DNA of 64,000 bases. Origin: Nocardia iowensis (lineage in GTDB: Bacteria > Actinomycetota > Actinomycetes > Mycobacteriales > Mycobacteriaceae). The position numbers were made by a program, and so were the translations under genes. Shown piece by piece: positions 17,927 through 26,760 of the stretch; position 1 is the first letter of the stretch; every line of letters begins with the position of its first letter. Below the pieces are notes generated by a model. That model made no database searches. It was not told the DNA's origin and worked only from the letters and a program-made list of their open reading frames with translations. The DNA lies in contig NZ_CP078145.1 in assembly GCF_019222765.1 (NCBI RefSeq), positions 4,278,001 through 4,342,000 of the forward strand, read 5' to 3'.

Positions 17927-18793
17927 ATGCGCTTCTCGATCAACATTCCGAACTTCGGCGACTTCGCCGATGCCAGGACGGTGGCGATGGCCGCTGCGGC
18001 AGCGGAGCAGGCGGGGTGGGACGCGTTGTTTGTCTGGGATCACGTGGTGCTCGATAAGGCCGAGCGCCGAGATCAACCGTTCGGGGATCCGTGGATGCTG
18101 CTGACCGCGGCGGCGTTGGCAACCTCCCGCATCAAGCTGGGTACTCTCGTGACCCCGGTGGCGCGGCGGCGGCCGGAACAACTCGCCCGCCAAGTGGCCA
18201 CCTTGGATTCCCTCAGCGGCGGAAGGGTTATTTTCAGCGCCGGTCTCGGTGGGCCGATTGCGGACGAATTCGGTAGTTTCGGCGACACGACCGACCCGGT
18301 CGTGCTGGCCGAGCGCTTGGACGAAGGCCTGGATCTATTGCAGCGCTACTGGTCTGGCGAGCGCGTCGACCATGACGGGCGGCATTACCGAGTTCGGGAT
18401 GTCACGCTGCTGCCCGCCACCACGCAACGCCCTCGTCCACCGGTGTGGATCGCCGGATTCTGGCCTCATCGCCGTCCGATCCGCCGAGCCGCCAACTGGG
18501 ACGGCGTGGTCCCCCTGTTCACCACAGCCGGTCACGGACAGCTACCACCGCTCGACCAGGTTCGCGACTTGGTTACCGAAATCCACCGCCACCGAAAAGA
18601 CCCGGACACCCCATTCGAGGTAGTCCTCGGCGGTGTCAGCCCAGGGGACCCCGCCAAAGCACGTGATCTGATCGCCCCATTCGCCGACGCCGGTGCAACC
18701 TGGTGGGACGAGCGACAACTCATGACCACCGACGCTCTCCATCGCCTCGCACCGGTCATGCGGCGCATCAACCAAGGCCCGCCCGCCCTGTAG
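17927..18793 (+). CDS. LLM-class flavin-dependent oxidoreductase
   Basis: A 288-residue bacterial luciferase-like (TIM barrel) oxidoreductase, probably using FMN or coenzyme F420. The N-terminal FSINIPNFGDFADARTVA and GWDALFVWDHVV form the first strands, LGTLVTPVARRRPEQLARQ and LDSLSGGRVIFSAGLGG are the family blocks around the cofactor site, and PPVWIAGFWPHRR is the later one. The frame is open far upstream, but homologous sequence begins at the ATG at 17927. The substrate is unknown. It is followed by the small zinc-ribbon gene after 126 bp. Confidence 0.82.
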   Translation: MRFSINIPNFGDFADARTVAMAAAAAEQAGWDALFVWDHVVLDKAERRDQPFGDPWMLLTAAALATSRIKLGTLVTPVARRRPEQLARQVATLDSLSGGRVIFSAGLGGPIADEFGSFGDTTDPVVLAERLDEGLDLLQRYWSGERVDHDGRHYRVRDVTLLPATTQRPRPPVWIAGFWPHRRPIRRAANWDGVVPLFTTAGHGQLPPLDQVRDLVTEIHRHRKDPDTPFEVVLGGVSPGDPAKARDLIAPFADAGATWWDERQLMTTDALHRLAPVMRRINQGPPAL

Positions 18794-18919
18794 CGCTGGT
18801 CCGCGGCCCGGCGAGTCAGTCGGAGCGGAGCACCTTGTCCCCGATGTCGAGTGTTCGGCGGACAGACGACGTAATTCCTTGCTGCGAGACTGTTTTCACT
18901 TCGGGAAAGGAGTGGAGAT

Positions 18920-19045
18920 ATGGCCGAGGTTTGTCCGCAGTGTAACCGGAAAACCGGGATGGATATCGGGGAGAAGGATCGTCAGGGGTGGCAGAAGTAT
19001 CAGTGCCAGGAGTGCAAGTTCGAATGGAAAGCGCCCAATCCATGA
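18920..19045 (+). CDS. Small zinc-ribbon protein, 41 residues
   Basis: A short open frame with a very good ribosome binding site (GGAAAGGAG, 7 bases before ATG). The product has two Cys pairs, CPQC at residues 5-8 and CQEC at about 29-32, separated by a charged linker, which is the pattern of a single treble-clef or zinc ribbon. The Cys pairs, the strong start signal and the second gene 33 bp downstream make a chance frame unlikely. Function is unknown; such proteins often bind nucleic acid or a partner protein. It probably forms an operon with the next gene. Confidence 0.7.
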   Translation: MAEVCPQCNRKTGMDIGEKDRQGWQKYQCQECKFEWKAPNP

Positions 19046-19078
19046 GGGCTGTTTCGGAATTGGTGGGAGGAGAGGCGC

Positions 19079-19441
19079 ATGCGACTTGTGGTGAACCGTA
19101 GTCAAACGGCTGTCAAGGGGATGCTCGGCGGGCACAAGGGCATGCAGTTCACGCTCTCGTGCCGTCTACAGCTCACCGACGAGGAGAATCGGCTCGTCCA
19201 GCAGTACAAGCTGACGGAGTACCCCCTGACCTGGCGTACTTTCCAAGGTACCAAGCTGGTCGGCGACACCATCGGCAGCTTGGTACAGGGCTCCAGTCAG
19301 ACCGTGTCGGACGTGAAGACATTGCTGACGAACGAAGATGTGATCAAGGACGCGATCGACGAATTGCCGACGTTGTTCGCGGTCTGTCGCACCTTCGGGG
19401 GAAACGAGATCATCGACTACCCGCGCGCGAAGAGCGCATAA
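19079..19441 (+). CDS. Uncharacterised 120-residue protein
   Basis: I do not recognise this family. The protein has no signal peptide and no membrane segment. It starts with a beta-rich stretch (LVVNRSQTAVKG, MQFTLSCRLQL), then polar and amphipathic parts including TIGSLVQGSSQTVSDV and DVIKDAIDELPTLF, and ends with GNEIIDYPRAKSA. Two cysteines are not arranged as a metal site. ATG at 19079 has GGGAGGAGAGG 4 bases ahead. The zinc-ribbon gene lies 33 bp upstream on the same strand, so the two are likely expressed together. Base composition is a little lower in GC than the neighbours, compatible with transfer. A clear terminator follows. Confidence 0.68.
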   Translation: MRLVVNRSQTAVKGMLGGHKGMQFTLSCRLQLTDEENRLVQQYKLTEYPLTWRTFQGTKLVGDTIGSLVQGSSQTVSDVKTLLTNEDVIKDAIDELPTLFAVCRTFGGNEIIDYPRAKSA

Positions 19442-19454
19442 GGGACTCGGAACA

Positions 19455-19484
19455 GTGAACCCCCGCCGAATAGCGGGGGCTCAC
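19455..19484. terminator. Hairpin terminator between convergent genes
   Basis: GTGA-A-CCCCCGC, loop CGAATA, GCGGGGG-C-TCAC: eleven pairs with one mismatch. It lies 13 bp after the unknown 120-residue gene and 20 bp after the end of the acyl-CoA oxidase on the other strand. Confidence 0.75.
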
Positions 19485-19503
19485 TATCGCTGGGGGTTCG
19501 GAT

Positions 19504-21435
19504 CTATCCGCGCTCGAACACACTCGCATCATCGAGCATCGCCGCGCGCAGCATGGATTCCGGGACACCCATTCCCTCGACCAGGGTCCGGGCTTCGGGG
19601 CGGAGGCGGTCGACGAGCTCATTGACTCCTCGCCGAACTGCTTTCGCGCGTTCGACGGACATGAAGCGGTGCATGATGTACCAGGCCTGGTTCTCCTCCA
19701 GCGTCGAGTAGACGTAGAGGTCGCAGACACTTTCGGCGAGCGCACGGGCGTCCGTGTCCTGGATTCCCTCGATCCCTTCGATGAAGGCCTCCAGGATCAG
19801 GCGGTCGATGTGGGCAGTGCCCGCCGCGAGAATGTGGTCCTGGGCGTTGTTGAAAGCTTCGAACGGGCTGGTGTCCTCGGCGCGGGCGCGCAGCCGGTGA
19901 CCGGCGGTGCGCACCAGGTATTCCTCCCGATCGGCGAACAGTTGCAGTTGAACCGAGCGACGGGCCAGATCACCGTCGTCGACGGAGTCGTTCGAGCCGT
20001 CGCGCAGCCGCTGGATCAGCTGACGCACGCCGGTGACCTTGCGCACCTCGTCACCCGCCATGGTGGCGGCGAACTTCACCCAGCCGAGCGCGTCCAGGTC
20101 GCGGACCTCGTCGGAGTACGCGGTGAGCAGTTCCTTGGCGACGAGCTGGGTGAGCACCACATTGTCGCCCTCGAAGGTGGTGAACACATCGGTGTCCGCC
20201 TTGAGCGTGACGAGCCGGTTCTCGGTCAAATAGCCTGCGCCGCCGCATGCTTCGCGGCACTCCTGGATGGCGCGGGTGGCATGGCGGGTCTGCGCGACCT
20301 TCAGGCCAGCGGCCCGCTTCTCCAGTGCCCGTTGCGAACTCGGGTTGAGATCCTGGCCGGTCTGCACCAGGTGCATCCGGCGTACCAGGTCGTTCTGCGC
20401 GAACGCGAGCGCGTACGTCTTGGCGACCAGGGGGAGTAGCCGCCGCTGGTGGCTGCGGTAGTCGAGCAGGACCGTCTCCTGCCCGCTGTCCGGGTCGGCG
20501 AACTGCCTGCGCTTCTCCGCGTACCGGATGGCGATGCTGAGCGCGACCCTGGCACCGGCGGCCGCGGCCCCGCCGACGCTGACCCGCCCGCGCACCAGGG
20601 TGCCGAGCGTGGTGAAGAAGCGACGGCTGGGGTTCTCGATCTCGGAGCTGTAGGTGCCGTCCGGTTCGACGTCGGCGTAGCGATTGAGCAGATTCTCCCG
20701 CGGCACGCGGACGTGGTCGAACACGATGCGTCCGTTGTCGGCGCCGGGCAGCCCACCCTTGAGTCCGTCGTCGGAGGTGGTCACGCCGGGCAGATCCGCG
20801 CCGTTCTCGTCGCGGATCGGCACCAGCAGGCAGTGCACGCCGCGACCCTCACCCTGGGTGATCAACTGCGCGAAAACCGCTGCCATGCGCGCATGTTCGG
20901 CGGCACCGCCGATATAGTCCTTGCGCGCCGACGGCGTCGGCGAGTGGACCACGAACTCCTGGGTGTCCGGGTCGTAGGTGGCGGTGGTCTCCAGGTGAGC
21001 GACGTCGCTGCCGTGCCCGGACTCGGTCATCGCGAAACAGCCGAGCAGATCCAGCGAGATGAGCCGCTTGATGTACTCGCGATGCCGCTCGGTGCCCAGA
21101 TTCTCGACCGCCCCGCCGAACAGACCCCACTGCACACCGGCCTTCACCCACAGCGACAGATCCGCATACGCGAGCATCTCAAGCCCGGTCACCGCGGCGC
21201 CAGGCTCGCTGGTGCCACCGTTCTCCCGTCGGAAACCGCGCTCGGCGTAGCCCATCGTGGCGATGACCCGCATCTGGTCGAGCACCCGCGCGCGGGCCGC
21301 TTTGTAGTCGAGGTACGGGTCGCCGGCGAACTTGTCGTCCGCGAGCTGGACTCGCGCCTCCTCCCGGACTGCTCCCCACGGTCCGTCCAGTGCTGCGCGT
21401 AGGTGATCCGCCGTCGTTGCGGTGCCGGTAGTCAT
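19504..21435 (-). CDS. Acyl-CoA oxidase/dehydrogenase family flavoprotein
   Basis: A 643-residue acyl-CoA oxidase-like enzyme that makes the alpha,beta double bond in acyl-CoA with FAD, entering beta-oxidation. It is longer than normal acyl-CoA dehydrogenases and has the oxidase layout: CFAMTESGHGSDVAHLETTA for FAD and substrate binding, the middle beta domain with FDHVRVPRENLLNRY, CREACGGAGYLTENR, and TTFEGDNVVLTQLVAKELL, which in this family holds the catalytic glutamate. The C-terminal oxidase domain is present. It stands alone and is divergent from the TetR/ABC operon. Chain length preference is unknown. Confidence 0.88.
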   Translation of the reverse strand: MTTGTATTADHLRAALDGPWGAVREEARVQLADDKFAGDPYLDYKAARARVLDQMRVIATMGYAERGFRRENGGTSEPGAAVTGLEMLAYADLSLWVKAGVQWGLFGGAVENLGTERHREYIKRLISLDLLGCFAMTESGHGSDVAHLETTATYDPDTQEFVVHSPTPSARKDYIGGAAEHARMAAVFAQLITQGEGRGVHCLLVPIRDENGADLPGVTTSDDGLKGGLPGADNGRIVFDHVRVPRENLLNRYADVEPDGTYSSEIENPSRRFFTTLGTLVRGRVSVGGAAAAGARVALSIAIRYAEKRRQFADPDSGQETVLLDYRSHQRRLLPLVAKTYALAFAQNDLVRRMHLVQTGQDLNPSSQRALEKRAAGLKVAQTRHATRAIQECREACGGAGYLTENRLVTLKADTDVFTTFEGDNVVLTQLVAKELLTAYSDEVRDLDALGWVKFAATMAGDEVRKVTGVRQLIQRLRDGSNDSVDDGDLARRSVQLQLFADREEYLVRTAGHRLRARAEDTSPFEAFNNAQDHILAAGTAHIDRLILEAFIEGIEGIQDTDARALAESVCDLYVYSTLEENQAWYIMHRFMSVERAKAVRRGVNELVDRLRPEARTLVEGMGVPESMLRAAMLDDASVFERG

Positions 21436-21513
21436 AACTCGACATTAGCCCGCGCCGCGCCGGGCAAACCGTGACTGTTGACACGACATTCCGGGCGGAG
21501 CTCTTGTGGCAGA

Positions 21514-21549
21514 TTGAACGGGTGTTTAATATATTGAACATGTGTTTAA
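21514..21549 (+). promoter_or_regulatory. Two phased copies of a near-palindromic operator at a TetR start codon
   Basis: TTGAACGGGTGTTTAA (21514-21529) and TTGAACATGTGTTTAA (21534-21549) differ at two central bases and are 20 bp apart, about two helical turns. Each has half-sites TTGAAC and GTTTAA (one mismatch as an inverted repeat). The second copy covers the GTG start at 21542, as expected for tight autoregulation of the TetR gene and its ABC exporter. Confidence 0.68.
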
Positions 21550-22195
21550 CAAACAGCCCGTACCGCAAGGACCCGCCGAGGATCTGACGACGGCGGCCCG
21601 GATCCGCGATGCCGCGATCGAGGTGTTCGGCGAGCATGGATTCCAAGTCGGAGTCCGTGCCATCGCGAAGGCAGCAGGGATCTCCCCGGGATTGGTGAAC
21701 CATCACTTCGGCTCCAAGGACGGACTGCGGGCGGTCTGCGACGAGCGTGTGCTGCAGCTGATCCGCGAGGCGAAGGTCAAGGCGATCACCGCGGACAACG
21801 TGTCCAAGGGGATGCTCGCCGCCATGGCCGACATCGAGGAATACGGCCCCTTGGTCGCCTACATGGTGCGCAGCTTGCAGGCCGGTGGACCGATGGCGGA
21901 ATCCCTGCTGGAACACATAATTTCCGATGCCGAGGTGTACATCCAGGCCGGCGTCGACTCGGGGGCCATCAAGCCGAGCCGCGATCCCGCGGCACGTGCC
22001 AAATACCTCATGTTGCTCAACGTCGGCGCGACCGTCCTCTACATGCAGATGCGCACGCAGCGCGGGGAAAAGCTCGACTACCGCAAAGCCATTCGGGAGC
22101 TCACGGAGGAGCTCACCGCACCCGCCCTGGAGATGTACACCCAGGGCCTACTCACCGACCCCACGATTTTGGACACATTCACCAAGGAGACCTGA
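21542..22195 (+). CDS. TetR-family regulator of an ABC exporter (RaaS-like)
   Basis: A 217-residue TetR repressor. The HTH spans about residues 17-62: [18 protein letters not shown], then [23 protein letters not shown]. Gene order TetR / ATPase / permease is that of M. tuberculosis Rv1219c-Rv1218c-Rv1217c, where the regulator (RaaS) represses its own exporter, so I infer the same role. The GTG start lies inside a duplicated operator and has no obvious Shine-Dalgarno sequence, so the message may be leaderless or nearly so. Its stop TGA shares one base with the ATG of the ATPase gene. Confidence 0.85.
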   Translation: MFNKQPVPQGPAEDLTTAARIRDAAIEVFGEHGFQVGVRAIAKAAGISPGLVNHHFGSKDGLRAVCDERVLQLIREAKVKAITADNVSKGMLAAMADIEEYGPLVAYMVRSLQAGGPMAESLLEHIISDAEVYIQAGVDSGAIKPSRDPAARAKYLMLLNVGATVLYMQMRTQRGEKLDYRKAIRELTEELTAPALEMYTQGLLTDPTILDTFTKET

Positions 22196-23139
22196 TGTCC
22201 GACATCATCGAAGTCCGCGATCTGCGCAAAACCTTCGGCCACGTCGCAGCACTGGACGGACTGAATCTCACTGTCGGAGAAGGCGAGATCCACGGCTTCC
22301 TCGGTCCCAACGGCGCGGGCAAGTCGACCACCATTCGGGTGCTGCTCGGCATTCTGCGCGCCACCGCAGGCCGAGTCGAACTGTTCGGCCGTAACCCGTG
22401 GACCGATGCGGTCGCCCTGCATCACGAACTCGCCTATGTGCCAGGCGATGTCACGCTGTGGCCGTCGCTGTCCGGTGGCGAGACGATCGACCTGTTGGCT
22501 CGCATGCGCGGCGGCATCAATGCCGAGCGCAGGGCGGAGCTGATCGAACGATTCGACCTCGATCCGCGCAAGAAGGCCCGCACCTACTCCAAGGGCAACC
22601 GCCAGAAGGTCGCGTTGATCTCCGCGCTGGCCTCCGACGTCCGCCTACTGCTGCTCGACGAACCGACTTCCGGCCTGGATCCGTTGATGGAGCAGGTCTT
22701 CCGGGAATGCGTCGAGGAAGCCAATCAGCGCGGCACCACCGTTCTGTTGTCCAGCCACATCCTCTCCGAAGTCGAGGCGCTCTGCGACCGGGTGACCATC
22801 ATCCGGGCCGGGCGCACCGTGGAGAGCGGCACCCTGGCCGACCTGCGCCACCTTTCGCGCACCTCGATCACCGCCGAATTGCTCGGCGACCCAGGAGATC
22901 TCAGTCGGATCGAGGGCGTCGAGGACATCGAGCGGGACGGCACGACGCTGCGCTGCCAGGTGGACAGTGAGCATCTCGGCGAGCTGATCCGAGTACTCGG
23001 CGACACCGGGGTGCGCAGCCTGACCAGTGCGCCGCCGACGCTGGAAGAACTCTTCATGCGGCACTACCACGTCGACGGCGAGACCTCCGGGTCGGCCGCG
23101 AAGCGCGCGGCGAAGAATGGGGAGAAGGTGCGCGCATGA
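22195..23139 (+). CDS. ABC transporter ATP-binding protein (drug exporter)
   Basis: A 314-residue ABC ATPase powering the permease encoded next. Walker A is GPNGAGKST at about 41-49, the Q-loop region lies near [12 protein letters not shown], Walker B is [13 protein letters not shown], and the switch histidine is in [13 protein letters not shown]. The signature helix reads YSKGNRQKV rather than LSGGQ, a variation typical of the Rv1218c-type polyketide-antibiotic exporters. The C-terminal accessory domain is about 80 residues. It shares TGATG with the regulator gene and ATGA with the permease gene, so all three are coupled. Confidence 0.9.
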   Translation: MSDIIEVRDLRKTFGHVAALDGLNLTVGEGEIHGFLGPNGAGKSTTIRVLLGILRATAGRVELFGRNPWTDAVALHHELAYVPGDVTLWPSLSGGETIDLLARMRGGINAERRAELIERFDLDPRKKARTYSKGNRQKVALISALASDVRLLLLDEPTSGLDPLMEQVFRECVEEANQRGTTVLLSSHILSEVEALCDRVTIIRAGRTVESGTLADLRHLSRTSITAELLGDPGDLSRIEGVEDIERDGTTLRCQVDSEHLGELIRVLGDTGVRSLTSAPPTLEELFMRHYHVDGETSGSAAKRAAKNGEKVRA

Positions 23140-24770
23140 CCACCATCGCTGCCGAACGTGCCCCCGCGGCACCGATTTTCGCCGACTCCAGCGATTTCGC
23201 GGGTACCGGGCAGCTGCTGCGGCTGTATCTGCGACGCGATCGCATCGTGCTGCCGCTGTGGTCGTTGCTGCTCGGGCTGATGCCCGCGTTCCAGGTCGCG
23301 AGCATCAAGGGCCTCTACGACACGCAGGCCGAGCTGGACAATTTCGCCAAGACCACCGCCGACAGCCCGGCACTGCTGGCCATGTACGGGCCGGTGTTCG
23401 GCACCGAACTCGGCTCGATCGGCACCTGGAAAGCCGGTGCCATGTACACGATGATCGCGATCGCCACGGTGCTCACGGTCATCAGGCACACCCGAGTCGA
23501 AGAGGAAACCGGGCGCGCGGAATTGGTGGGCGCCACCAGCATCGGCCGCTACGCCGGGCTCACCGCCGCGCTGACCACGACCTACCTCGGTTCGGTGGTC
23601 GCCGGAATCGTTTGTGCTGCCGCGCTATACGGCAACGACCTGCCTGCGATGGGCTCGCTCGGCTGGGGCAGCGCCCTGGCCATGTCCGGCATCGTCTGGG
23701 GTTCGGTCGCCGCGGTCGCCGCCCAGGTGAGTTCCGGCGCGCGAATCGCCCGCGGGATCGCGTTCGGCGCACTCGGCGCCGCGTTCGCGTTCCGTGCCGT
23801 CGGCGACGCCGGAAACGGGGTGCTCTCCTGGTTCTCGCCGGTTGGCTGGTGCCTGCAACTGCGCCCGTACGCCACCGAACGCTGGTGGGTGCTGATCCCA
23901 CTGCTTGCGGTCGCGGTCGTCGGGACCGCAACGGCCTACGCGCTGCTGCGCACCCGCGATACCGGCTCCGGTCTGGTGGCCGAGCGCCCCGGGCCACCGG
24001 TCGCCGACTCGGTCCTTGCCGGACCGCTCGGACTGGCCTGGCGGCTGCAACGCGGGACATTGCTGGCGTGGGGCATCGGCTTCGCTCTCTACGGGCTGCT
24101 GATCGGCGGTGCCGTGAACAGCGTCGGCGACATGCTCGACGGCAGCCAGACCATCCGCGACCTCATCTCCCGGATGGGTGGTTCGGATATGTTGCAGAAC
24201 TCCTTCGTCACCTACGCGATCACCATGCTCGCCGCCGCGGCCGCCGCGTACTCGATCTCGGCGACCTTGCGGCTGCACGAGGAGGAGACCAGTTCCCGCG
24301 CCGAGACCACGTTGTCCGGCTCGGTCGGACGCACGCGATACGCGTTGAGCCACATCGGCTTCGCGCTGTTCGGCCCGGCGGTGGCGCTGCTCGTGGCGGG
24401 TGCGGCGATCGGCATCGTCTACGGTGCGGCATCGGGCGATCTGGGTGAGAAGCTGCCGCAGGCGATCGGTGCCGCCGCCGTACAGGTGCCCGCGGTATGG
24501 GTCGTCACCGGCATCGCGGTCGCGCTCTACAGCCTCGTGCCCCGCTTCGCCCCGGTCGCCTGGGGCGTGCTGAGCGCCATGGTGGTGATCTTCTTCGTCG
24601 GCTCGCTCGACGGGCTGCCGCAGTGGATCGTCGATCTGGTGCCGTTCGTCCATCCGCCCAAACTGCCCGGCGCGGAATTCCAAGCCGCGCCGGTGCTCTG
24701 GCTGCTGGCGATCGCGGCAGCGCTGCTCGCGGTAGGCATCGCCGCCTTCCGCAGGCGCGACCTGCGCTGA
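23136..24770 (+). CDS. ABC transporter permease (antibiotic exporter, Rv1217c-like)
   Basis: A 544-residue polytopic membrane protein, the channel partner of the preceding ATPase. About twelve hydrophobic segments can be counted, beginning with [18 protein letters not shown] and ending with [19 protein letters not shown] just before a basic tail. The two halves are similar in layout, as in fused permeases of this exporter class. The ATG overlaps the ATPase stop by 4 bases. Likely cargo is a hydrophobic antibiotic or lipid; this rests on family and gene order only. A wobble-rich hairpin follows. Confidence 0.85.
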   Translation: MTTIAAERAPAAPIFADSSDFAGTGQLLRLYLRRDRIVLPLWSLLLGLMPAFQVASIKGLYDTQAELDNFAKTTADSPALLAMYGPVFGTELGSIGTWKAGAMYTMIAIATVLTVIRHTRVEEETGRAELVGATSIGRYAGLTAALTTTYLGSVVAGIVCAAALYGNDLPAMGSLGWGSALAMSGIVWGSVAAVAAQVSSGARIARGIAFGALGAAFAFRAVGDAGNGVLSWFSPVGWCLQLRPYATERWWVLIPLLAVAVVGTATAYALLRTRDTGSGLVAERPGPPVADSVLAGPLGLAWRLQRGTLLAWGIGFALYGLLIGGAVNSVGDMLDGSQTIRDLISRMGGSDMLQNSFVTYAITMLAAAAAAYSISATLRLHEEETSSRAETTLSGSVGRTRYALSHIGFALFGPAVALLVAGAAIGIVYGAASGDLGEKLPQAIGAAAVQVPAVWVVTGIAVALYSLVPRFAPVAWGVLSAMVVIFFVGSLDGLPQWIVDLVPFVHPPKLPGAEFQAAPVLWLLAIAAALLAVGIAAFRRRDLR

Positions 24771-24780
24771 ACCGGCAAGC

Positions 24781-24818
24781 CGCGCGGCCCATGCCCAGCG
24801 TTGTGCGTGGGTCGCGCG
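24781..24818 (+). terminator. Hairpin terminator after ABC permease
   Basis: CGCGCGGCCCATGC and GCGTGGGTCGCGCG flank a 10-base loop; all 14 positions pair in RNA when two G-U wobbles are allowed. It lies 10 bp past the permease stop. Confidence 0.68.
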
Positions 24819-24908
24819 CGGTAAGCGCTTGCGCCGCACAGACGTTGGCGACGCCCTACAGCGCTTGCAGGTGCTGTGAGGTGGCGCGAAGTCTGTGCCG
24901 CGGCGAAA

Positions 24909-25781
24909 TCAGCTGACGTCTGCGTCGAGGCCGAGCTTTGCGGCGAGTCGGGTGAGGTAGCCGTGCACTTCGTCCGCTGTGCGGTCCGGCGTGCCGAAAA
25001 TGACCTCGGTGACGCCGAATTCGGCCCACTGCGCCAGTTGTTCGGCGTTGTGGCGACCGGCCAGTGCGATGATCTCGGGTGCGCCCGCGCGGTCGTGCTC
25101 GCGCCAGATCCGGTGCAGCAGTTCGATCTTCGTGTGCAAGCCGTCTTCGGTCGGAGTGGTGATCCAGCCGTCGGCGTTCTTTGCCAGCCAAGTGAACGAC
25201 TTTTCGGTGCCCGCGGCGCCGAGCAGCACCGGAATGTTCTTCTGCACCGGTTTCGGCCACGACCAGCTGGCCCCGAAGTTCACGAACTCGCCGGCGAAAC
25301 TTGCCTCCTCCTCGGTCCAGATGGCGCGCATCGCGTCCAAGTGCTCGCGCAGCACCGTCCTGCGCTTGCCCGCGGGCACGCCGTGGTGGGCGAGTTCGTC
25401 GGTATTCCAGCCGAATCCGACGCCGAGGCTGACCCGGCCGCCGGACAGATGGTCCAGCGAGGCGATGGTCTTGGCCAGCGTGATCGGATGATGCTCAGCG
25501 GGCAACGCCACCGCCGTCGACAACCCGATCCGTTCCGTCACGGCGGCCGCGGTGGCCAGCGCCACCCACGGATCGAGGGTGCGCAGGTACCGGTCGTCCG
25601 GCAGGCTCGCGTCGCCGGTGCGGGGATGCGCCGCCGCGCGCACCACTGGGATGTGGGTGTGTTCGGGCACGTAGAACGTGTCGAAACCGGCACCCTCGGC
25701 GGCCTTCGCTGCCGCTGCGGGCGTAATGCCCCGATCGCTGGTGAACAAGACAATCCCGTACCGCACCGTACGCGCTCCCAT
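24909..25781 (-). CDS. LLM-class F420-dependent oxidoreductase
   Basis: A 290-residue luciferase-like TIM-barrel oxidoreductase of the group that actinobacteria typically use with coenzyme F420. Visible blocks are RYGIVLFTSDRGITP, FYVPEHTHIPV, LDHLSGGRVSLGVGFGW (the classic SGGR-x7-GW), IPVLLGAAG, and the late GVTEVIFGTPD. The frame is open far upstream through the PAP2 gene, but homologous sequence begins at the ATG at 25781. It follows the PAP2 gene by 20 bp on the same strand, so they may be co-transcribed. The substrate is unknown. Confidence 0.85.
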   Translation of the reverse strand: MGARTVRYGIVLFTSDRGITPAAAAKAAEGAGFDTFYVPEHTHIPVVRAAAHPRTGDASLPDDRYLRTLDPWVALATAAAVTERIGLSTAVALPAEHHPITLAKTIASLDHLSGGRVSLGVGFGWNTDELAHHGVPAGKRRTVLREHLDAMRAIWTEEEASFAGEFVNFGASWSWPKPVQKNIPVLLGAAGTEKSFTWLAKNADGWITTPTEDGLHTKIELLHRIWREHDRAGAPEIIALAGRHNAEQLAQWAEFGVTEVIFGTPDRTADEVHGYLTRLAAKLGLDADVS

Positions 25782-25801
25782 CGCCGAAACTAGAACAAGT
25801 T

Positions 25802-26449
25802 CTACCATCTTTCCTTGGTCGGCACCAAGGTTTGGCGTGCACCGCCGGTCAGCGACAACGCCGCCGAGCACAGCGCGAGCACCATCGCGACGGCTGCGGC
25901 CACGCCGCCGAGAATGTCGGTGGGCAGGTGGTAATCGAGGCCGATCATGCCGATCGCGGCCGCGCATTGCGCCGCGACAGCAACTACGAGCGCAGTGATC
26001 CGAGCTCGCATCGAATCGACCAGCACGATGAACGCGGTGGCGATCGCGATCAGATGCACGGTGTGACCGCTCGGATAGGCAAGATAGTCGTGCAGCTGTC
26101 GGTTCCAGAGCGGTTTCCACAGCCAGGTATTGAGGCCGAGGGCGAGTTCGGGAACCACGAGCATGATCGCGGCGCGCCGCCAGTCGCCCCGATAGCCGAA
26201 CCACGTGCACGCGAGCAGCAACAGCGGCAGCAGGATGTAGGCATTGCTGGGAATCACCAGCGCCTGATAGATGCCGGGCCTGCTGTCGAGGGCCGAGTGG
26301 ATCGGTGCGGCAAGCGCGCGATCGAGCGCCGTCGGACCGCCGTCGGGGGGAAATGTCGCGGGAAGCAGGCCCGCGACGGCGCCGCCCAGCGCGATCCCGC
26401 CGAGCCGGAACGCGCCGCCGGGGATGACGTCCTGCCGTAGTCCGAACAC
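25802..26449 (-). CDS. PAP2-superfamily membrane phosphatase
   Basis: A 215-residue integral membrane protein with about five hydrophobic segments and a type-2 phosphatidic-acid-phosphatase core. The signature pieces are AYPSGHTVHLI (motif 2, catalytic His) and DYHLPTDILGG (motif 3, second His and Asp). Motif 1 (KxxxxxxRP) is only partly recognisable near KPLWNRQL. Likely substrates are lipid phosphates or polyprenyl pyrophosphates, with the active site on the outer face. The start is GTG at 26449. It precedes the LLM oxidoreductase gene. Confidence 0.8.
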   Translation of the reverse strand: MFGLRQDVIPGGAFRLGGIALGGAVAGLLPATFPPDGGPTALDRALAAPIHSALDSRPGIYQALVIPSNAYILLPLLLLACTWFGYRGDWRRAAIMLVVPELALGLNTWLWKPLWNRQLHDYLAYPSGHTVHLIAIATAFIVLVDSMRARITALVVAVAAQCAAAIGMIGLDYHLPTDILGGVAAAVAMVLALCSAALSLTGGARQTLVPTKERW

Positions 26450-26641
26450 CGGTCGACGATAGTCACTGACAGATTCTTGCTATGCGACCACGGTGTGTCG
26501 GCCTAGGCTGTCGGAGAAGTCAATGGTCATTCCACCGGAATCTGCTCCGGAAACGGTCACCGTCGAAACCGCCGCAGGGCAGGTCAACTCGGAGATCTGC
26601 TGAACGCTCCGCGACGTCGTGCTGACTTGGTATGGTCGAGT

Positions 26642-26671
26642 CGATCGGTGAACATTTGGGTTCACCAATCG
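26642..26671. promoter_or_regulatory. 30-bp inverted repeat upstream of LuxR-type ATPase regulator
   Basis: CGAT-C-GGTGAAC, 6-base centre ATTTGG, GTTCACC-A-ATCG: eleven of twelve arm positions match. It lies 90 bp before the ATG at 26761, a fitting place for an operator. The rest of the 311-bp spacer (26450-26760) shows no other feature. Confidence 0.5.
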
Positions 26672-26760
26672 AAATCTCGGCTCGGTCGGCCTGAAAGCAA
26701 TGTGGCTCGGGTGTATTTCTTGCGGTCGTCTGGGCCGGGGGAGTGACTGAGAGGTACCCC

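Noticed and set aside
24836..24898. Second hairpin after the ABC permease (GCACAGAC / GTCTGTGC arms)
   Set aside because: The arms are only 8 bp with a 47-base loop, so I do not call it a terminator; the hairpin at 24781-24818 is far better.
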